Position numbers and translations under genes: made by a program
Assembly: GCA_047528255.1 (NCBI GenBank)
Contig: CP180024.1
Coordinates: forward strand, 930,001 to 994,000
Source of the DNA: G047528255 sp047528255
Lineage (GTDB): Bacteria > Bacteroidota > Bacteroidia > Flavobacteriales > Blattabacteriaceae
Reading direction: 5' to 3'
DNA length: 64,000 nucleotides
The notes under the pieces: model-generated
Seen by the model: the letters and a program-made list of their open reading frames with translations, nothing else
Databases searched by the model: none
Told to the model about the DNA's origin: nothing
Shown: in pieces, positions 38,645-47,867 of the stretch
How the letters are laid out: each line of letters starts with the position of its first letter
How positions within the stretch are numbered: the stretch's first letter is position 1

Positions 38645-39982
38645 TCAATACGGATATTCATAGATTTCACTCTCGCGAAATAATTGATTTCCTTTGGCTT
38701 CGAGCTCCAACGTGCTTAGCTCTTTGGCTACGATAAGGATAAATAGCCCTGCTATTAATAATAAAGCTCCGATCTCTGCTGCTCCGAATCCGTAAAACCC
38801 TCCTACACTTCCGACCATGATCATATTGTATACATCGATATAATGTCCTATGAGGATGATGCAGCCTAAGGTGATGACTACTCTAGGATTTCTCTTGAAA
38901 TTACTTCCTATTAACCCGAATAATGGAAGTACCAGGTTAGGAATAAGCATCCAGAAATGGATGTTATTGTATTGTTCTGCTCTGTTTATGAAGTAGGCTA
39001 CTTCTTCAGGAATATTTCCATACCAGTACAACAAGAATTGAGTAAACCAGAGATAACTCCACAATAAACTGGTAGCAAACATGTATTTGGCCAGGTCGTG
39101 CAAATGATTGTCATTGAATTTCGGAAGGAACCCTTTATCTTTTAGGTAAAGAGCTACCAACGCGATCGTAGTGATCCCCGTGACCAGATAAGTTCCCAAT
39201 ACGTACCAACCGAACAGTGTACTAAACCAATGTGGATCCAACGACATGATCCAATCCCATCCCATGACCATCGATGTCATGGCAAAGAAGGCAATGAACC
39301 CTACAGACACATCATGAAGCTTATTATGATCCTTTACACTATGTGTTTCATCTAGCTTCTTCGATAGGCGTTTCATCCAGCAGAGGAAGAAAGTCCACCC
39401 TACTAGATAAACAACACTTCTTATGATATAAAAAAATTTGTTAAGAAAAGGTTCTTTGTTGGCGATAAGTTCATCGTAATTCGGTGAATTCAGGTCAAAT
39501 AGAGAGGGATCCATCCAGTGGAACATATGTACGAGACCAAAAGCATTCAAGATGAGAACTATCAATAAGATAACTCCTCCATAAGGCAAGAACGAAGCGA
39601 TGCTTTCCATGACACGGCTCACTACGATGGACCACCCTGCTTGTGCTGTGTGCTGTATCGCTAAAAAAAACAATACCCCTAGCGAAAGCCCCGTGAAATA
39701 GAATGCTGCCGTATACAAAGCAGACCAAGGTCGGCTATGCACTTGATGGAGTAGATGCTGTGTGTGTTCAGTTTGATGTTGTTTGACCTCTTCGGTGGTA
39801 AATCCAGCTGGATAATGATCCTCAACGAATCGAAGCGGATGTTCTTGAATGAAATTATAGGCCTCTTCAAAATTTATTGAAAACCCTTGGTAAAAACCGA
39901 AAACTAAAAGGACTCCACCTATGATTATCAGGATATATGCTAGCTTTTTCAATTGGGGTGAGGGCTGATACATGGCATTCAC
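38645..39982 (-). CDS. actF: Alternative complex III subunit ActF (quinol:cytochrome c oxidoreductase membrane subunit)
   Basis: ActF is a membrane subunit of alternative complex III, related to ActC/NrfD. The 445-residue protein has about ten hydrophobic helices. Recognisable stretches are AYILIIIGGVLLVFGFYQG (start), GWTFFLCWMKRLSKKLD, MGWDWIMSLDPHWFSTLFGW (about 240) and LLWSYLWFTQFLLYWYGNIP (about 307), typical of the Bacteroidota protein. It is the last gene of the operon, 6 bp after actE. In flavobacteria cytochrome oxidase genes commonly follow; here only an intergenic stretch of about 140 bp and IS copy 13 follow. Confidence 0.93.
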   Translation of the reverse strand: MNAMYQPSPQLKKLAYILIIIGGVLLVFGFYQGFSINFEEAYNFIQEHPLRFVEDHYPAGFTTEEVKQHQTEHTQHLLHQVHSRPWSALYTAAFYFTGLSLGVLFFLAIQHTAQAGWSIVVSRVMESIASFLPYGGVILLIVLILNAFGLVHMFHWMDPSLFDLNSPNYDELIANKEPFLNKFFYIIRSVVYLVGWTFFLCWMKRLSKKLDETHSVKDHNKLHDVSVGFIAFFAMTSMVMGWDWIMSLDPHWFSTLFGWYVLGTYLVTGITTIALVALYLKDKGFLPKFNDNHLHDLAKYMFATSLLWSYLWFTQFLLYWYGNIPEEVAYFINRAEQYNNIHFWMLIPNLVLPLFGLIGSNFKRNPRVVITLGCIILIGHYIDVYNMIMVGSVGGFYGFGAAEIGALLLIAGLFILIVAKELSTLELEAKGNQLFRESEIYEYPY

Positions 39983-39988
39983 TTCTTG

Positions 39989-40594
39989 TTAAGGTTGTTG
40001 ATTTTTCAGTTGCATGACGTATTCGGATAGCTTCCATCGGTCTGCTACGTTGAGTTGAGAAGCGTAAGCTCCCATATTGTTCCTTCCGTACATAATCACG
40101 TGGTAGATACTCCCAATAGTAATGTCACGGTCTTTATAATTGGGGACTCCCAATATCTTTTCGTTTTTCACCAATACACCTTGTCCATCCCCGTTTTCTC
40201 CATGACATACGGAGCAATTGATCGTATACATTGCTTTACCTCGTTCGATGTTGGTAGCCGCTTGGCTTTGATCTAAGGGAGAAACGATGATTTTTTTTGA
40301 GGTGTTATACCCCGTATTCGTATTGGGGAGAGTGTAGGGCAATAGGCTGTCTTCATTTCTCGGTACGGAACCTGCTACAGGTTGAAGAGATACCCCTCCT
40401 TTTTTGAATAGGGGGACTTCATTAGCTCGATTGGTATAAGGCCGTACAGGATCTGCATAAGGCTCATAAGCTTCTGAATCATACATATCCGGCATGTATA
40501 CCCTTTTAGGTTCGGACTTGTCGCTTCCGCAGGCGCTTATCAAGCATCCTGAAATGAAAATCAAAATTCGATTTATATCACACACTCTTCTCAT
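39989..40594 (-). CDS. actE: Alternative complex III subunit ActE (monohaem cytochrome c lipoprotein)
   Basis: ActE passes electrons from the complex towards cytochrome oxidase. The 201-residue protein begins with a lipoprotein signal peptide (ILIFISGCLISACGSD; lipobox LISAC near residue 22). It carries one haem c motif, CSVCHGENGDGQG (about residue 131), with a distal Met candidate in MYGRNNMGAYASQL. Its ATG overlaps the actD stop by 4 bp (40591-40594). The lipid anchor and position between actD and actF are as in other Bacteroidota act operons. Confidence 0.92.
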   Translation of the reverse strand: MRRVCDINRILIFISGCLISACGSDKSEPKRVYMPDMYDSEAYEPYADPVRPYTNRANEVPLFKKGGVSLQPVAGSVPRNEDSLLPYTLPNTNTGYNTSKKIIVSPLDQSQAATNIERGKAMYTINCSVCHGENGDGQGVLVKNEKILGVPNYKDRDITIGSIYHVIMYGRNNMGAYASQLNVADRWKLSEYVMQLKNQQP

Positions 40595-41127
40595 GAGATA
40601 AGCTCTTTTACGGTGATTTCTATGGCACCGCTTTCTTTTAACGAATTGATCAAGCCATGAGAGTATTGTTCCGTCCTAAGTTCGATAAGAAACTTGTCGT
40701 CTGTAGTTCTTGGATCAGGATTTTGAGGTTTCGCTCCTGGAAATAGTCCACAACGAATCAAATAAGTAATGCACATAAAGTGAGCTGCACAAAATACGGT
40801 CAGCTCGAATATGATAGGAACGAACGCGGGTATGTTCATATACCAAGCGTAGGTCGGTTTCCCTCCGATGTCTTGCGGCCAATCATGATTCATCGTATAC
40901 CAGGTAAGAACAGAGGCCAAGGTAGCTCCGAAAAAACCATAGAAAAAAGCTAATTTGGATATACGTGTTTCCTTCAATACCAAAGCTTTATCCAATTCAT
41001 GAACTGGGAATGGAGTATATACTTCATGGATCTTCACACCCTTGCCTTGCAAGGATTTTATCCCTTCGAGCAATATGTCATCATCATCATATAGTCCGTA
41101 TATGATCTTAGTGGTGGCCTTGCTCAT
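40591..41127 (-). CDS. actD: Alternative complex III subunit ActD (DUF3341)
   Basis: ActD is a small membrane subunit. The 178-residue protein has an N-terminal soluble part (IIYGLYDDDDILLEGIKSLQ, VYTPFPVHELDKAL) and two membrane helices (about 60-80 and 96-123), then a soluble tail with PRTTDDKFLIEL. Its start overlaps actC by 20 bp and its end overlaps actE by 4 bp, so translation of the three genes is coupled. Confidence 0.93.
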   Translation of the reverse strand: MSKATTKIIYGLYDDDDILLEGIKSLQGKGVKIHEVYTPFPVHELDKALVLKETRISKLAFFYGFFGATLASVLTWYTMNHDWPQDIGGKPTYAWYMNIPAFVPIIFELTVFCAAHFMCITYLIRCGLFPGAKPQNPDPRTTDDKFLIELRTEQYSHGLINSLKESGAIEITVKELIS

Positions 41128-42508
41128 CTCTCAATTTTTTATATCTTTCACTTGATGATTTCAATATAGTCTTCAGTTCTGCTTGCGCTATCACAGGGAA
41201 AGTCCGCGCGTACAAAAGGTAAAGGATAAAGAAAAAACCGTTGGTTCCTATAAATATTCCAACATCTACAAAAGATGGCAGAAATCCTGTCCAAGTAGAT
41301 GGAAGATAATCATGGCTGAGATTTAGCACGATAATATCGAATCGTTCAAACCACATCCCAATATTGATGAATATCGAAATGACATAAGACCAGAAAAAAC
41401 TTCGTCTCATCGATCTAAACCACAATACTTGAGGAATTAATACATTACAAATGATCAATGCCCAGAAGGCCCACCAGAATGGACCCGTAGCGGCGCCCAG
41501 GGAAAAATAAGTAAAATCTTCAAAAGGGCTTCCTGAATACCAAGCTAAAATAAATTCCGCGATATAAGCTACAGCAACCATCCCCCCTGTAATCACAATC
41601 ACAATATTCATGTATTCGATATGTTTTCGAGTGATGTAGTCTTTCAGGTACAACACTTTGCGTGCTATACCCAAGAGTGTTTGTACCATAGCAAAACCCG
41701 AAAATATTGCTCCTGCGACAAAATATGGAGGAAACACTGTACTGTGCCAACCCTTGATCACTGAAGTGGCGAAATCAAAAGATACAATAGTGTGTACCGA
41801 GAACACCAGGGGAGTACATAAACCGGAAAGAACTAGAGATATCTCTTCAAATCGTTGCCAATGTTTGGCCTTTCCACCCCATCCGAAGCTTAATATACTG
41901 TAAATCTTTTTTTGAATGGGCTTTGTAGCTCGGTCGCGAATCATCGCAAAGTCCGGGATTAATCCCATAAACCAGAAGACCGTCGATACCGAAAAATAAG
42001 TACTGATAGCGAACACATCCCACAAAAGAGGAGAATTGAAGTTCGGCCACAACGTTCCGAATTGGTTAGGTATAGGTAAAACCCAATAAGCGTCCCATGG
42101 TCTTCCCATGTGTATGATGGGAAACAAACCGGCTTGCACTACAGCAAAAATTGTCATAGCTTCAGCCGAACGGTTAATCGATAAACGCCATTTTTGTCGG
42201 AATAAGAGCAATACTGCCGAGATCAACGTACCTGCGTGACCGATACCCACCCACCATACGAAGTTTGTGATGTCCCAGGCCCAGTTGACCGTACGGTTCA
42301 AGCCCCATACTCCGATGCCCGTACCTATCGTATAAAATATACAGCCCACCCCCCATACCAATGCGGAAAGGGCAATCAAAAAAACCGTCCACCATAGCTT
42401 TCCGGCTTTAGACTCTACCGGACGAGCTACGTCTTCTGTGATATCGTGGTAGGTCTTGTTTCCCAAGATCAACGCTTCTCGTATAGGAGCTTCGTAATGA
42501 CCAGACAT
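41108..42508 (-). CDS. actC: Alternative complex III subunit ActC (NrfD-like quinol-binding membrane subunit)
   Basis: ActC is the polytopic NrfD/PsrC-type subunit thought to contain the menaquinol site. The 466-residue protein has about ten membrane helices. Characteristic stretches are TNFVWWVGIGHAGTLISAVL (about 82-101), FPIIHMGRPWDAYWVLPIPN (about 130), LLWDVFAISTYFSVS and VHTIVSFDFATSVIKGWHST. It begins 24 bp after actB ends and overlaps actD. The quinol in this organism is probably menaquinol, given menB. Confidence 0.94.
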   Translation of the reverse strand: MSGHYEAPIREALILGNKTYHDITEDVARPVESKAGKLWWTVFLIALSALVWGVGCIFYTIGTGIGVWGLNRTVNWAWDITNFVWWVGIGHAGTLISAVLLLFRQKWRLSINRSAEAMTIFAVVQAGLFPIIHMGRPWDAYWVLPIPNQFGTLWPNFNSPLLWDVFAISTYFSVSTVFWFMGLIPDFAMIRDRATKPIQKKIYSILSFGWGGKAKHWQRFEEISLVLSGLCTPLVFSVHTIVSFDFATSVIKGWHSTVFPPYFVAGAIFSGFAMVQTLLGIARKVLYLKDYITRKHIEYMNIVIVITGGMVAVAYIAEFILAWYSGSPFEDFTYFSLGAATGPFWWAFWALIICNVLIPQVLWFRSMRRSFFWSYVISIFINIGMWFERFDIIVLNLSHDYLPSTWTGFLPSFVDVGIFIGTNGFFFILYLLYARTFPVIAQAELKTILKSSSERYKKLRDEQGHH

Positions 42509-42532
42509 ATCTCTCGATTATCGTTTTTAAAA

Positions 42533-45500
42533 TTAAACCTTCTTCGGATTTCTTACCTTCACTTGATAAAACACGTTGGGACGTGTTCCAATGAAATCCA
42601 ATATTTTATAACTCCTGTTGTCTTTGAGTTTCTGAAATACTTCGCTGCTATTGTCGTTGATGTCTCCGAAGCTCATAGCTCCGGTAGGGCAGGCTTGGGT
42701 ACAAGCTGTTTGAAACTCTTCGTCTTTGACCTTTCTTCCTTCTTTTTTTGCTTTCAGCACCACTTCTTGGGTCATCTGTATACACATGGAACATTTTTCC
42801 ATCACGCCACGACTGCGGACTACTACATCCGGATTCAGGACCATTCGACCCAAATCATTGTTCATATGGAAGTCGAACTTGTCGTTTTCTGCATAATTGA
42901 ACCAGTTGAAACGACGAACTTTATAAGGGCAGTTATTGGCGCAATATCGTGTACCTACGCAACGGTTGTAAGCCATCATGTTTTGACCTTGTTGTCCATG
43001 TGAGGTGGCGGCTACGGGACATACGGTCTCACAGGGGGCATTGTTGCAATGTTGACACATCACTGGTTGGAAAACAACCTCCGGGTTGGCCTCGGGTTCG
43101 AGCAGATGTGTGTACATCTCAGGCTCCGAAAACATGTTTTTCTGTGAGAGACCTTTTTCCGCTAATGATTCAAAATCTTCTCCGCTGGAATAATAGCGGT
43201 CGATTCGTAGCCAGTGCATATCGCGCGATTTTCGGATTTCTTCTTTGCCCACGACCGGAACGTTGTTTTCGGCATGGCAGGCAATCACGCAGGAGCCGCA
43301 TCCTGTACAGGAGTTTAGATCCACTGACAGATTGAAATGGTGGCCTTGAGTGCGATCACGTTCTTTCCAGAGGGTAACCTTTTCTGCGGGTAATTTCCCT
43401 TTGTAAGTTCCGATTTTCTCTTCTTCATTCCAAACTTCTTTAGGCTTGAAAAGGAAGGTATCCAAGTTGGTTTCTCGAGCGATGGAAGTCCTTCCGACCA
43501 TCGTATGTTGTAGCTGGATACAGGAAAATTTATGATCTCCGTCGGTTTTCTCTATGGTGACATTGCTTTGTACAAGATTGAAATCTTTGTAAAGGGTATA
43601 GGCGTTGATACCTCCGCCTTGTCGGGCAACCTTACCTTTGCTGCGTCCATATCCCAGGGCCAGACCTACCGAACCAATAGCTTGACCGGGTTGGATGTAG
43701 ACAGGAATATTTTTAATCTTGATTCCCGAAGCAGTCAGGTTGACTCGATGACCGTTCATTGCTCCGTCTCCGATATGCCAATTTTCCAATCCTAACTTTT
43801 TAGCGTCTGCCGAAGAGACGGTAAGATAATTGTCCCAAGTAGTACGTGTGATCGGATCGGGAAGTTCTTGCAACCAGGGGTTGTTCGCTTGTGTCCCGTC
43901 TCCGATACCGGTTTTAGTGTATAGTTTTAGCTCAAAACCTTTCTGCGTTTCAGATGATAATATTTGGTTTAAATAATTATCCGCCCGTACCGTAACAGTT
44001 TTTTGAGGAGCCTTTTCTTGAGTTTCGACTACACCATTAAATAGAGCTTTTTTGAAAGAGTCTATATTAGATTGAGGCAGAATATTTTGTTCCCAGAATT
44101 TTCTAAGGTAATCATAATAGCTCTTAACATTAGCGTCATATTTTTTGAAACCTGCAGAGATATTAGCGGGGTTATTAGAGTCGTCCTCCCCTGAAGTATC
44201 TCTAGAACTCCTTTCCTGGTCGTTTTTCCAGGAGATTATAGAGTCTTGAAATTGTCGGGTGTTGAATATAGGTTGTATGGTGGGTTGCGTCAGACTGTAC
44301 ATACCCGTTATTGGGTGTGCATCGCCCCAACTTTCAAGCCAGTGGTGTGTCGGTGCCCATATTTTCATCACTTCGGAAGTCTCATCTTCTTTCATCGAGA
44401 AAGAGATACTGAGTTCTAGTTTTTTCAATTCAGTTTTGAGTTCTTTGGCCTGGGGAAAACTATAGAGAGGATTGGCTTGATAGGCCAGAACAGCACCGAC
44501 GTGTCCGTCTTTAAGGTCTTGAAGGAAACGATAAAATGCTTTATCGTCACTTTCTTTGGCCAGAATGAATTTATCTTCGGATAAAGCTTTGCTCTGGATC
44601 TGTTTGTTGATTAGTAACGCCAGAGCGTGTGTTTTTTTGCTACTATCAGCCAATACCACGGCTTTGGGGCCTTTGGATTGAATTTCTTTGGCAATGCTTT
44701 GAGCTAGCTTATCTTTTGATTGTCCTTTAAGTGCTTTGTACACCTCATCCAGTGTTTTTTTCACTGCAGAGGGCTTGAGCGGGACACGTGTGTCTGCGTT
44801 TGCTCCTGAGAGGGTCATATTGCTTTCGATTTGGATGTGTCTCAGCATATTCGGACCCGGTTTTTTTCCTTGTACATAGGAGCTTTCGAGGCTTTCGGGA
44901 CTCCAGTCTCCTAGAAAATCGGCGTCAAATGATACGATCAGTTCCGTTTGAGACAGATCGTAATGAGGAAATCCTCGGAAACCGAGAACTTCTTCCGCAG
45001 CGTCCAACGCTTGAGAATAGGAGAGTGCGTCATAGGTGACAACTCTTGTATTAGGGTAAATTTGAGAAAAATCCCAGATCAACTTTTTGGTCGAAGGGCT
45101 AGGCAAGGATGCAGTGAGTATGACAATCTGTTCGCCACTTTCTGTAACTTTTTTTAGCCGTTCGATGACATAGGTATCCACTTCTTTCCAAGAAGCTTTT
45201 TTACCTTTGATGTGCGGGTCTTTGATTCGCTCGGAATCGTACAGAGAGAGCAAAGATGCTTGTATCCGAGCTGAAGTGGTATTGAAATGCTTGGCTGTGG
45301 TGTTGGGCTCTAATTTAATCGGACGTCCTTCACGTGTTTTGACCAAGACGCTCCCCAGGTCAGAACCGTCAAACATCGTGGAGGTGTAATATGTTGGGAT
45401 TCCCGGAGTGATGGATTCGGGCTTGACTACGTAAGGTATGGAATGAACAACGCGGCCTTTGCAGGCGGCCAGAGTGGCTGCTGCTGTGCTGAAACCCATC

Positions 45501-45670
45501 CATTTAAGGAAATCACGTCGTGAGACTTTACTGTTTTCGAGCTTTTTTTGATCTGATAGGAAGACTTCTACAGGGATCTGCTGGGCAAATTCTTTAGTGG
45601 CAAGTTGATCTCTGAGCGTCTCATCTTTCAGCTCGGCGAGACCTCTCCAATGCTTCCTTTTTGAATTCAT
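42533..45670 (-). CDS. actB: Alternative complex III subunit ActB (molybdopterin-oxidoreductase-like, iron-sulfur)
   Basis: ActB combines a molybdopterin-oxidoreductase-like domain, which in this family binds no molybdenum cofactor, with a ferredoxin-like electron wire. I prefer the ATG at 45670 (MNSKRKHWRGLAELKDE, 1045 residues); the frame is open to 45712, but that start runs into actA. A Tat-variant signal, SRRDFLKWMGF, is near residue 50. The C-terminal third has four cysteine sets: CTGCGSCVIACH, CQHCNNAPCETVCP, CVGTRYCANNCPYK and CSMCIQ with CTQACPTG, consistent with three 4Fe-4S clusters and one 3Fe-4S cluster. It is preceded by actA with a 20-bp gap. Confidence 0.94.
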   Translation of the reverse strand: MNSKRKHWRGLAELKDETLRDQLATKEFAQQIPVEVFLSDQKKLENSKVSRRDFLKWMGFSTAAATLAACKGRVVHSIPYVVKPESITPGIPTYYTSTMFDGSDLGSVLVKTREGRPIKLEPNTTAKHFNTTSARIQASLLSLYDSERIKDPHIKGKKASWKEVDTYVIERLKKVTESGEQIVILTASLPSPSTKKLIWDFSQIYPNTRVVTYDALSYSQALDAAEEVLGFRGFPHYDLSQTELIVSFDADFLGDWSPESLESSYVQGKKPGPNMLRHIQIESNMTLSGANADTRVPLKPSAVKKTLDEVYKALKGQSKDKLAQSIAKEIQSKGPKAVVLADSSKKTHALALLINKQIQSKALSEDKFILAKESDDKAFYRFLQDLKDGHVGAVLAYQANPLYSFPQAKELKTELKKLELSISFSMKEDETSEVMKIWAPTHHWLESWGDAHPITGMYSLTQPTIQPIFNTRQFQDSIISWKNDQERSSRDTSGEDDSNNPANISAGFKKYDANVKSYYDYLRKFWEQNILPQSNIDSFKKALFNGVVETQEKAPQKTVTVRADNYLNQILSSETQKGFELKLYTKTGIGDGTQANNPWLQELPDPITRTTWDNYLTVSSADAKKLGLENWHIGDGAMNGHRVNLTASGIKIKNIPVYIQPGQAIGSVGLALGYGRSKGKVARQGGGINAYTLYKDFNLVQSNVTIEKTDGDHKFSCIQLQHTMVGRTSIARETNLDTFLFKPKEVWNEEEKIGTYKGKLPAEKVTLWKERDRTQGHHFNLSVDLNSCTGCGSCVIACHAENNVPVVGKEEIRKSRDMHWLRIDRYYSSGEDFESLAEKGLSQKNMFSEPEMYTHLLEPEANPEVVFQPVMCQHCNNAPCETVCPVAATSHGQQGQNMMAYNRCVGTRYCANNCPYKVRRFNWFNYAENDKFDFHMNNDLGRMVLNPDVVVRSRGVMEKCSMCIQMTQEVVLKAKKEGRKVKDEEFQTACTQACPTGAMSFGDINDNSSEVFQKLKDNRSYKILDFIGTRPNVFYQVKVRNPKKV

Positions 45671-45690
45671 TATCATCGGTCTGTAATTTT

Positions 45691-47064
45691 TTAATAATGG
45701 CATTTTCCACATTCTATCCCACCGACGGCGTCTACCGTAAGCTTGATGTCTTTTTTTCCATTACCGTATTGTTTCTTCAGCTTGTCATGCAGGTTACTGA
45801 AGTATTCCGTATAATATTTGTTGGCTGTATTTACTTCCGTCGTACGGTGACAATTGATACACCATCCCATAGTGAAGTCGTTAGCCATTTCCACTTCGTT
45901 CATTTCTTGTACTTGTCCGTGACAGGCCTTACAAACGATGTCTACGTTTTTCGCTTTTTTTATGGATTCTTCTCCGACTACTATGTGTTGAGAGTGGTTG
46001 AAGTAGACAAAGTCGGGCATATTATGGATGCGCACCCATCGTATCGGCTGGGTCTTTCCTGAATACTTTCGTGTTTCGGGATCCCAACCTACGGATTGGT
46101 AAATTTTTTGAATTTCTTTGGTGTAAAATTCTTTACTCTTGCCTTCTTCTACATAGTCGCCTTTGTATTCGTTGATAGTCATATGGCAATTCATACAAAC
46201 GTTGGTTGTAGGAATACCTGATACCTTGCCGTATTTTGCGCTGGAGTGGCAGTATTGGCAATCAATATTGTTGATTCCGGAGTGCACTTTATGGGAGAAA
46301 TAAATAGGTTGTTGAGGTCGGTATCCTTTGTTGACATCAAGCCTCATCATAAAGCTCCATACACCGAAAAGGGAAATCAGGAATAAAAGGCCTATCAGAG
46401 CATAGCCTGCGAGACGGTATTTTTGCAGGGTTTTCGATAGATCAATCGAGAATTTGATTGCAGGTTTTTGCTCTTGATATTCTTCGAATGTTTTGGCATT
46501 GATCAATCGGATCAAAACGTAAAGCTTGAAGAGTATTATAAGTAAGATGACCGCTAATAGAATGAATCCCAATACAATAATATTGGTCATGAGGCCTCCG
46601 TCGTTTTGTTGTGCATTCGCTGTTTCTGCTACAGCTGAATTTTTTTGTTCGTCGAGGGCAGGTTTTTTTTTTATGAAAGCTAATATGTCATCAATGTCTT
46701 GCTCGGAGAGATTCGGAAAAAGGTTCATTTCCAACTTTCCGTACTCTTCGTACATGGCTACGGCATCTTTTTCTCCACTTTCTCTGAAGGCTTTATTGTC
46801 TTTGATCCATCGGTGCAGCCATTCTCGGCTTCTTTTTTCCGTTACGCCTTCCAGAGCTGGCCCGATAAGTTTCTTTGTCAGGTCTGTTGAGTGACAGGCT
46901 GTACATTCTTTTTTAAAGAGTTTGGCTCCATTTTCAGCATTGCCTTTGACCTGCTCTTGTGCAACGAGTGTGAATTGAAAAACCATAGAAAAAAAAAGAC
47001 CTAAGACATAAACTGAGCTGATCTTTTTCTGTATGTTTTTGATTAAGATAAGATTCGTTGGCAC
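45691..47064 (-). CDS. actA: Alternative complex III subunit ActA (multihaem cytochrome c, fused form)
   Basis: ActA is the multihaem cytochrome of the complex. The 457-residue protein has an N-terminal signal/anchor (VYVLGLFFSMVFQFTLVAQ), a monohaem domain (CTACHS, about residue 55), two hydrophobic helices (about 157-185 and 215-235), then a five-haem region with CQYCH, CMNCH, CKACH, CINCH and a last CGKCH at the very C-terminus. The total is six CXXCH motifs; the separate N-terminal haem domain is the fused arrangement seen in Bacteroidota, one haem more than the classic pentahaem ActA. It is the first gene of actABCDEF and is preceded at 25 bp by a good Bacteroidota-type promoter. Confidence 0.94.
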   Translation of the reverse strand: MPTNLILIKNIQKKISSVYVLGLFFSMVFQFTLVAQEQVKGNAENGAKLFKKECTACHSTDLTKKLIGPALEGVTEKRSREWLHRWIKDNKAFRESGEKDAVAMYEEYGKLEMNLFPNLSEQDIDDILAFIKKKPALDEQKNSAVAETANAQQNDGGLMTNIIVLGFILLAVILLIILFKLYVLIRLINAKTFEEYQEQKPAIKFSIDLSKTLQKYRLAGYALIGLLFLISLFGVWSFMMRLDVNKGYRPQQPIYFSHKVHSGINNIDCQYCHSSAKYGKVSGIPTTNVCMNCHMTINEYKGDYVEEGKSKEFYTKEIQKIYQSVGWDPETRKYSGKTQPIRWVRIHNMPDFVYFNHSQHIVVGEESIKKAKNVDIVCKACHGQVQEMNEVEMANDFTMGWCINCHRTTEVNTANKYYTEYFSNLHDKLKKQYGNGKKDIKLTVDAVGGIECGKCHY

Positions 47065-47089
47065 TAGTTTTGACCTGCTTTTAGGCTAA

Positions 47090-47118
47090 CAAAAGTAGAA
47101 TAAAGAAAAAAAAAACAA
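47090..47118 (-). promoter_or_regulatory. Promoter of the act operon
   Basis: On the minus strand, a -33 TTG (47118-47116) and a -7 element TACTTTTG (47097-47090, matching TAnnTTTG) are separated by 18 bp, the spacing usual for Bacteroidota housekeeping promoters. The -7 box ends 25 bp before the actA ATG. It is the only two-element promoter I find in the window. Confidence 0.6.
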
Positions 47119-47233
47119 TGGTCTAGGAGCTTAATTTGCTCATATTGAATAAAATTTATAACCATTCTAAATAATAGATTTACTCCTAAATTGTTTCCTT
47201 ATCATTATTTTAGTAATCTAAAAAGATATTTTT

Positions 47234-47692
47234 ATGAAATTGAGATTATTTTTTATCGTATTTGCTATTATCCGTTTGGTATCGGCTCAAGGAATTCAAG
47301 ATAGTGTGATTCTAGATGTGGATCCTGCCGTGGACATTCTGCTTAATTCATGGAATAGAAATGAAAAACGGGAGTCTTTTGCGGATCGTATGAATAAGGG
47401 GTCTGTTATAAAGAGCGTTGACCATTGTGCGGCTACGCTTAAGAAACGTGGGTATAAGATACAGGTGTTCAGTACAAAAGATCGATATCTTGTTCAAGAG
47501 AAACTTAAGAAGTTAATCGATATATATCCTGATCTTTATCCGGAATTAAAATTTGAAAATCCTGATTACAAGTTGTATTTAGGAAATTATCTTTATAAAA
47601 AAAGTTGTGAGGATGATTTACGAAAGATCAGGCGAGAGATTCCATATGCTTTTCGCGTTCGGGCTTATGTATGGTGTAAACGCGCTCGTTGA
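47234..47692 (+). CDS. Small exported SPOR-domain protein
   Basis: A 152-residue protein with an N-terminal signal peptide (MKLRLFFIVFAIIRLVSAQG). The C-terminal half looks like a SPOR domain as found in short flavobacterial exported proteins: GYKIQVFSTKDRYLVQEKLK (about 77-96), FENPDYKLYLGNYLYKK and EIPYAFRVRAYVWC. SPOR domains bind denuded glycan strands at the division septum. It is divergent from the act operon. The assignment is by pattern only; the domain is diverged and no partner gene adjoins it. Confidence 0.65.
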   Translation: MKLRLFFIVFAIIRLVSAQGIQDSVILDVDPAVDILLNSWNRNEKRESFADRMNKGSVIKSVDHCAATLKKRGYKIQVFSTKDRYLVQEKLKKLIDIYPDLYPELKFENPDYKLYLGNYLYKKSCEDDLRKIRREIPYAFRVRAYVWCKRAR

Positions 47693-47790
47693 GCTTATCT
47701 GAAAGGGCTTGTGTGTGCTTCTTAATTCTTTTAGGGAGTACCGGTTTAAATGATATTTTTTATTTTATTAGATCTATTTAATTGATTTTA

Positions 47791-47867
47791 GTCCATTTTT
47801 TATAGTGGATTACGTTTATTCAGCCTCCTAGATGGCTTCATCGAAGAAGGTGAAGAGGGAACGTTGC
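47791..47867 (-). mobile_element. IS5-like element, copy 15 (3'-terminal fragment and end remnant)
   Basis: About 70 bp matching the 3' side of the element on the minus strand (GTGGATTACGTTTATTCAGC and the following GATGGCTTC stretch), then a 9-bp GAACGTTGC that looks like a leftover of a 5' terminus. Copy 16 starts immediately after with a complete GAGAACGTTGC. The older copy therefore seems to have been almost wholly deleted. Confidence 0.75.
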
